From Candidatus Desulfaltia bathyphila (lineage in GTDB: Bacteria; Desulfobacterota; Desulfobacteria; Desulfobacterales; ETH-SRB1): a DNA stretch of 34,508 nucleotides. Below are positions 33,479 to 34,508 of this stretch, piece after piece. The first letter of the stretch is position 1. Every line of letters begins with the position of its first letter. The notes below the pieces were generated by a model, which saw only the letters and a list, made by a program, of their open reading frames with translations, was not told the DNA's origin and did not search any database. The stretch spans positions 1 to 34,508 of the forward strand of contig JACNLL010000042.1 of assembly GCA_014381545.1 (NCBI GenBank), read 5' to 3'. The position numbers and the translations under genes are program-made.

Positions 33479-34267
33479 TTAAACTTCAGCCTTTTCCCAT
33501 TTGAATTTTGCATAAAGTGGGTAGTGATCTGACGGATAAACTCCGTCAATTGTATCATATATTATTTTACATTCCTGAAGAATAATCCCGCCGCGATAAA
33601 GAATCCAGTCAATATGATTTCCGTTAATATTTCCTGTAAATCCATGATGGGTGCCCGGATAAGGCTCCTTGAAAATGTTTTTAAAATATAGCCGGTTGTT
33701 TGGCTTTAATTTTTGATCTCCTCCGGTGAATATCATGTAACATGGATGGTATGGTGTTGCATTAAAGTCTCCTATGAGAATTACGGGCGGCTCAGGCGGC
33801 AGGTGTGATAGCCGTTCCATAATCAGCTTGGCGCTTTTGGTCTGGACTGCGGCATCAAAATCAAAGTGGGTATTTATATATATCAAAACCCGGTTTTTAT
33901 TTTTGAACATTCCAATAGTGCATTGCCTGGGCCAGCGACTTTCCCGGGAACGGCTGGGCATCACCGGCGTTGGGCTCAGGAAAAAGTGTTCGTTATGAAT
34001 ACATTCCCAGGTTTTTTTATAGAAAATAATATTGTTTTGCCAAAAGGACGGAGCAGGGCTTCTCTTTCCAATAAAGTTAAATTCAGGCAGGATATTTTTG
34101 AGAAAATCTGTCTGGAAATCGTTTGCTTCCTGAAAACCGATAAAGTCTACGCTATGGTTTTTGAAAAGACAGGGAAAGCATTTTTTCCGGTGATTCCAGC
34201 TGTTGGGGCCGTCATCTGCCAAGCCAAAACGCAGATTGAGTGTTAATACAGAAAATGTATTATCCAT
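33479..34267 (-). CDS. Endonuclease/exonuclease/phosphatase-family protein
   Basis: The 262-residue protein has the metal-dependent phosphodiesterase motifs of the EEP superfamily. These are FSVLTLNLRFG with its Asn, DFIGFQEA with the catalytic Glu, YINTHFDFDA with His, ILIGDFNATP with Asp and Asn, and the terminal SDHYPLYAKF with the Asp-His pair. No signal peptide is visible, so it is probably cytoplasmic. The family ranges from DNases and phosphatases to sphingomyelinase-like enzymes, and the substrate cannot be inferred. It is convergent with the bactofilin gene, 9 bases apart. Confidence 0.87.
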   Translation of the reverse strand: MDNTFSVLTLNLRFGLADDGPNSWNHRKKCFPCLFKNHSVDFIGFQEANDFQTDFLKNILPEFNFIGKRSPAPSFWQNNIIFYKKTWECIHNEHFFLSPTPVMPSRSRESRWPRQCTIGMFKNKNRVLIYINTHFDFDAAVQTKSAKLIMERLSHLPPEPPVILIGDFNATPYHPCYMIFTGGDQKLKPNNRLYFKNIFKEPYPGTHHGFTGNINGNHIDWILYRGGIILQECKIIYDTIDGVYPSDHYPLYAKFKWEKAEV

Positions 34268-34421
34268 AAGCCGATAAATCGATTGAGGCCTTCAATTTTA
34301 CTTTGGTTTCAAACAACTTCATTTTGCAAAGGCTTCTCAAAGTGCTAAGCTTTTCGATTATTTCTAACCATTTCAGTAGATAATAGTCAATCTAAAAATA
34401 TATTCTACCTGATTTTTATCC

Positions 34422-34450
34422 TTGACACAATATAATATTTTAATTTATAA
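34422..34450 (+). promoter_or_regulatory. Strong sigma-70 promoter at the right edge
   Basis: TTGACA (34422-34427) is followed after 17 bases by TTATAA (34445-34450), or after 18 by TATAAA. It lies upstream of the GTG start at 34479, in an AT-rich stretch typical of strong promoters. Confidence 0.6.
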
Positions 34451-34478
34451 ATTTTTTTTTTGGGGGAGGAAAGATAGA

Positions 34479-34508
34479 GTGAAAAAATATACATACAGTG
34501 CGACTCAG
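34479..34508 (+). CDS. Start of a gene of unknown product, cut by the window edge
   Basis: A GTG at 34479, preceded at 8-base spacing by GGGGGAGGA (34462-34470), opens a frame reading MKKYTYSATQ to the window end. Ten residues are not enough for identification. The strong promoter and ribosome-binding site support a real and probably well-expressed gene. Confidence 0.5.
   Translation, partial: MKKYTYSATQ

Noticed and set aside
34312-34338. TTCATTTTGCAAAGGCTTCTCA resemblance to the right end of the 144-bp element
   Set aside because: Only about 20 bases match and imperfectly; there is no second end or palindromic interior nearby, so it is at best a degenerate remnant.

Overview
The window looks like a chromosomal segment of a Gram-negative, moderately AT-rich bacterium, most likely a Desulfobacterales-type member of the Desulfobacterota (former Deltaproteobacteria). 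This is inferred from the gene complement and order: a one-subunit (type B) succinate dehydrogenase/fumarate reductase, a complete Tol-Pal set, ftsH-folP, proC/yggT/divIVA, pilT-pilU, ruvCAB, an SRP RNA of the long type, and many short palindromic intergenic repeats. No similarity search was run. I saw no tRNA or rRNA gene, CRISPR array, transposase or phage gene.

Layout. 1-640: start of a cold-shock protein gene (minus, cut by the window edge) and a decayed lipid-kinase-like fragment. 641-3000: a protein-isoaspartate methyltransferase with a lipoprotein signal (plus) facing an acyl-CoA synthetase (minus). 3229-6436: grpE-dnaK (minus), then the long SRP RNA gene with its own promoter (minus). 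6557-12093: a small lipoprotein, tilS, ftsH, folP and coaX (plus). 12235-16188 (minus, transcribed yggT to zinc ribbon): yggT, divIVA-like, pilT, pilU-like, and a zinc-ribbon/pseudo-receiver gene. 16429-17280: proC (plus). 17305-20630: sdhC-sdhA-sdhB (minus). 21126-26160: tolQ-tolR-tolA/tonB-tolB-pal-cpoB (plus). 26157-28340: ruvC-ruvA-ruvB (plus). 28467-29276: SAM hydrolase. 29296-33469: a four-gene set encoding a Csd6-like L,D-transpeptidase-fold enzyme, a membrane-anchored protein of unknown function, a Csd4-like M14/M99 carboxypeptidase with a glutamine in the zinc site, and a bactofilin. 33479-34267: an endonuclease/exonuclease/phosphatase-family protein (minus). 34422-34508: a strong promoter and the first ten codons of a further gene.

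How the genes work together. Most of the window is housekeeping: proteostasis (grpE, dnaK, ftsH, SRP RNA), translation fidelity (tilS), cofactors (folP, coaX), proline synthesis (proC), respiration (sdhCAB), envelope integrity (tol-pal), Holliday-junction processing (ruvCAB) and twitching motility (pilT/pilU). The most interesting part is 29296-33469. Its enzyme types and bactofilin match the known parts of the Helicobacter pylori cell-shape programme (Csd6, Csd4, CcmA), here collected in one apparent operon with an unrecognised transmembrane protein.

A second theme is non-coding. Three copies of an exactly 144-bp palindromic element, a 287-bp inverted-repeat element, and several short heptamer or octamer arrays sit at gene junctions. 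Several of them supply stop codons, alternative start codons, C-terminal residues or possible promoter sequence to neighbouring genes.
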